From NCBI GenBank assembly GCA_951640195.1, contig CATOCQ010000002.1:62001-126000 (forward strand): DNA of 64,000 nucleotides. Direction: 5' to 3'. This document shows positions 61,895-64,000 of this stretch, one piece after another. The translations under genes were made by a program, and so were the position numbers. Below the pieces are notes generated by a model. It saw only the letters and a list, made by a program, of their open reading frames with translations. It did not search any database and had not been told where the DNA came from. Numbering within the stretch: the first letter of the stretch is position 1; each line of letters opens with the position of its first letter. The DNA is from Porpolomopsis calyptriformis. Lineage: Eukaryota > Basidiomycota > Agaricomycetes > Agaricales > Hygrophoraceae.

Positions 61895-62023
61895 ATTGGA
61901 GGTTAAGATCGAGAGCTATGTTTGTGCAATAGTCGAGACAAAGTGTATCTACATTCACGTGACATATATATAGCTGTGGGAATATAATACGAATAATCAA
62001 CATTGGTCCGTAGATTTATTATT
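61895..62023. promoter_or_regulatory. Bidirectional promoter, copy 2
   Basis: Same 129-bp spacer as 12614-12742, with TCACGTGA at 61955-61962 next to the TATA-like stretch. Confidence 0.5.
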
Positions 62024-63389
62024 ATGGCACCTACAACCGAGGAAAAACAATGGAAATCTGCAAAAGTCGTAGAATACCTCGAGGTTCCTAATCCAAATGA
62101 TGGTGAGATATCACCTATGCCTTGTTCTATTTGTTCCGAATCAAAACTTTATAGGCTCTCCTTGCAAATTCGTTAAGAATGACTTGTAAGTGTTTATCGA
62201 TAATGCTTGAATAGTAGTCATTTGATTATTTCCCTCAAACACAGCTGCCTCATCCGTCACCTTGGCCTCCATGCAAAGGAAGAAAATAATATTATAATGG
62301 ACGACTACTGGAAAGGTTTGATCCTACAAATAAGAAAAACTACTAAGGTGATACACCTGCTCAAGCTACCCTACCCAATGTTGACAATGTGCTTTAGAAC
62401 AAGTATCTTGCTAAGGTTTCATGGATGTATACAGCCAAGCAGTTGTTGGAGAGAAGTGATGTTAAGGCTGATACTAAAAGGTTGCATCTCAAAACCTACT
62501 CCTTCTCCTGTCACTCTATGTTCTTCTTACTCTTGACAGGTATATAAACACATTTGGAAAGCAAGAGCTGTGTGGCTCTGATTCTACAGATATCATTGAT
62601 GCGCAAGCCTTGGAAGGTGAGGGTTATTATATCGAGAAGCAGATATAAAAGAATGAACTGAACTGAACTGAAAATTAAACTGTAGATACAATCGACATTG
62701 TTATTATTAAAAATCAGATCGAAGATCAACCTCCAGTAACCGCGTATTACATGCGGTAAGCTTGACGATAATACCAACCCATCTATTATACTAAAATTTC
62801 TATTAGATACTTCTGGGATGGGCATAGGCAGGCATTGAAGGTGCGTTCATTGAACTAAACATATACCCTGTAGTAATCTATTGGGTGGTAGGGCGAGCCA
62901 GAAATATGTGGCGCAACTCACTGTTATTCACTTTGGTCCCCCGATACAGAGGAACAACGCTACTGCTGGTCCTGCAAAAGATGGTCCCATCTTACTTGCC
63001 TAGGAACCCCTGCCAACATTACCCAGCAGCAGTATCTTAACAATCTCTATGCTATAGAGAAGTTTGCCGACACCCCAAAAATTATACTTCAAGTTGCTTT
63101 CCAACCCACAGCTAGGGGAGGTCTCACTTATTTTACAGCCGGAAATATTAGGATCGTGAACAAGGCTAGAAAGTTGCTTTCTTCACAGGAACGCAGTGTC
63201 GTCCAAGCCTCTGGATGGATAGCTGCTCACCTCATTGAGGAGTCTCGGTTAAATATGATAGACACTGACTGGGAAAACTGGCTTGAGGCAGAATTCGGCA
63301 TAGATAACACAGACTCTTATGAGCCATTAGTCGTTACAGACCAAACATACTATACTTGCCCTCGGTGTAGCTCAGATTTGCTTATTTGA
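62024..63389 (+). CDS. PHD-like zinc-finger protein, copy 2
   Basis: Identical to 12743-14108, including the last exon with CWSC, HLTCL and CPRC. Confidence 0.6.
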
Positions 63390-63461
63390 TACCTTACCAT
63401 TCTTCTAGCTTATCTAATACCTACTATCCTTCACCGTGTTACTGCTAAAAACTCAGCTATT

Positions 63462-64000
63462 ATGTTCCCCTCCACTATAAAACAAAGTGCAACAGATCTA
63501 ATGGATGGAATACTGAAAGCAAAGAGAATCGTCGTGCTCTGTGGTAAATCGACCCATCATCATGTTTCATTCAAATACTTACCTACTCTCTAGGAGCAGG
63601 AATATCCGTGGCTGCAGGTATTCCATGTTTTAGAGGACCAGACGGCTTATATACTGGCAACGCACTATCTGGATTTACCGGAGTCAACCTGACTGATCTG
63701 CTTACTAGCTCATCCCTCGTAGTGAGAAATATATGTTCAAGTGAGGATTAGTTGACCAAGTTAATGTTCTAGACCCAAAAGCAACAATCACTGCATTGTC
63801 AGCTCATTGCCACCCTTGCTGAGAAAGCGGCGATCGCACAACCCACTGCCTTCCACCATTTCCTTCGTGCTCTAGACCTCCAAGGAGTGTTACTCCGTGT
63901 TTACACTCAAAATATCGATGGTTTGGAGCTCAAGGCTGGGTTACATATGTCCTCAGAAATTCACCCCAGTGATGGACCAGCCCGATGCATTCCATTGCAT
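63462..64000 (+). CDS. Sir2-family deacylase, copy 2, cut by window end
   Basis: Starts as at 14181 (exons 63462-63543, 63594-63721, from 63773). The window ends within exon 3, at the PLH of the catalytic His motif. The rest is outside. Confidence 0.9.

Larger units (their letters stand above)
49282..64000 (+). repeat. Long direct repeat, copy 2 (pairs with 1-14719)
   Basis: Second copy of the first 14,719 bases. It runs to the window edge without a visible difference, so the true right end lies outside. The left junction falls inside an open reading frame (49127-49699, minus) that continues through position 49282 without a break. No target-site duplication, stretch of Ns or sequence discontinuity marks the seam. 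Confidence 0.97.

Overview
The window looks like nuclear DNA of a mushroom-forming fungus (Agaricomycetes, Basidiomycota). Most genes are broken by short GT..AG introns of about 45-65 bp. The recognisable families are typical of that group: TET/JBP-like dioxygenase, JmjC protein, Sir2, Ulp1-type SUMO protease, Crinkler-like NTPase-nuclease, alpha-kinase, F-box proteins, a DUF6534-like membrane protein and a Sae2/Ctp1 tail. No rRNA, confident tRNA, organellar gene or CRISPR array is visible.

The largest structural fact is that bases 1-14719 recur in the same orientation at 49282-64000. Every open reading frame of the first 14.1 kb returns with an identical translation at +49281. The window is therefore a 49,281-bp unit read about 1.3 times. 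It could be a circular or wrapped contig, a recent tandem duplication, or an assembly artefact; the sequence alone cannot decide.

Layout of one unit. 1-978: tentative gene across the unit seam. 1499-4569: Crinkler-like P-loop NTPase fused to a PD-(D/E)XK-like nuclease. 5330-7200: AT-rich tandem array of 141-149 bp units. 7258-12613 (minus): a very large uncharacterised gene, divergent from a PHD-like zinc-finger gene (12743-14108), followed by a Sir2 gene (14181-15331). 15800-22000: three paralogous copies of an unnamed domain with an FGHS motif, one fused to a JmjC domain. 23121-26125: a small gene and two F-box genes in a large imperfect palindrome. 26784-37409: AT-hook gene, Ulp1 protease, PHD-like zinc-finger gene and TET/JBP-like dioxygenase, interrupted by two LINE-derived insertions with clear target-site duplications. 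38761-39834 (minus): alpha-kinase. 40400-42570: satellite of about 219-bp monomers with higher-order structure. 43284-48990: membrane protein, two small genes (one with a nuclease-like core), a Sae2/Ctp1 C-terminal domain gene and a decayed TPR gene.

Many genes belong to families that act on chromatin or DNA: Sir2, JmjC, TET/JBP, PHD-like fingers, AT-hook, Ulp1, two nuclease-like proteins and a Sae2 tail. A CACGTGA motif sits within about 65 bp of four start codons. Together with the repeats and retro-insertions this suggests an accessory, transposon-rich region. A KDZ-type transposase, which is known to accompany fungal TET/JBP genes, was not found here.
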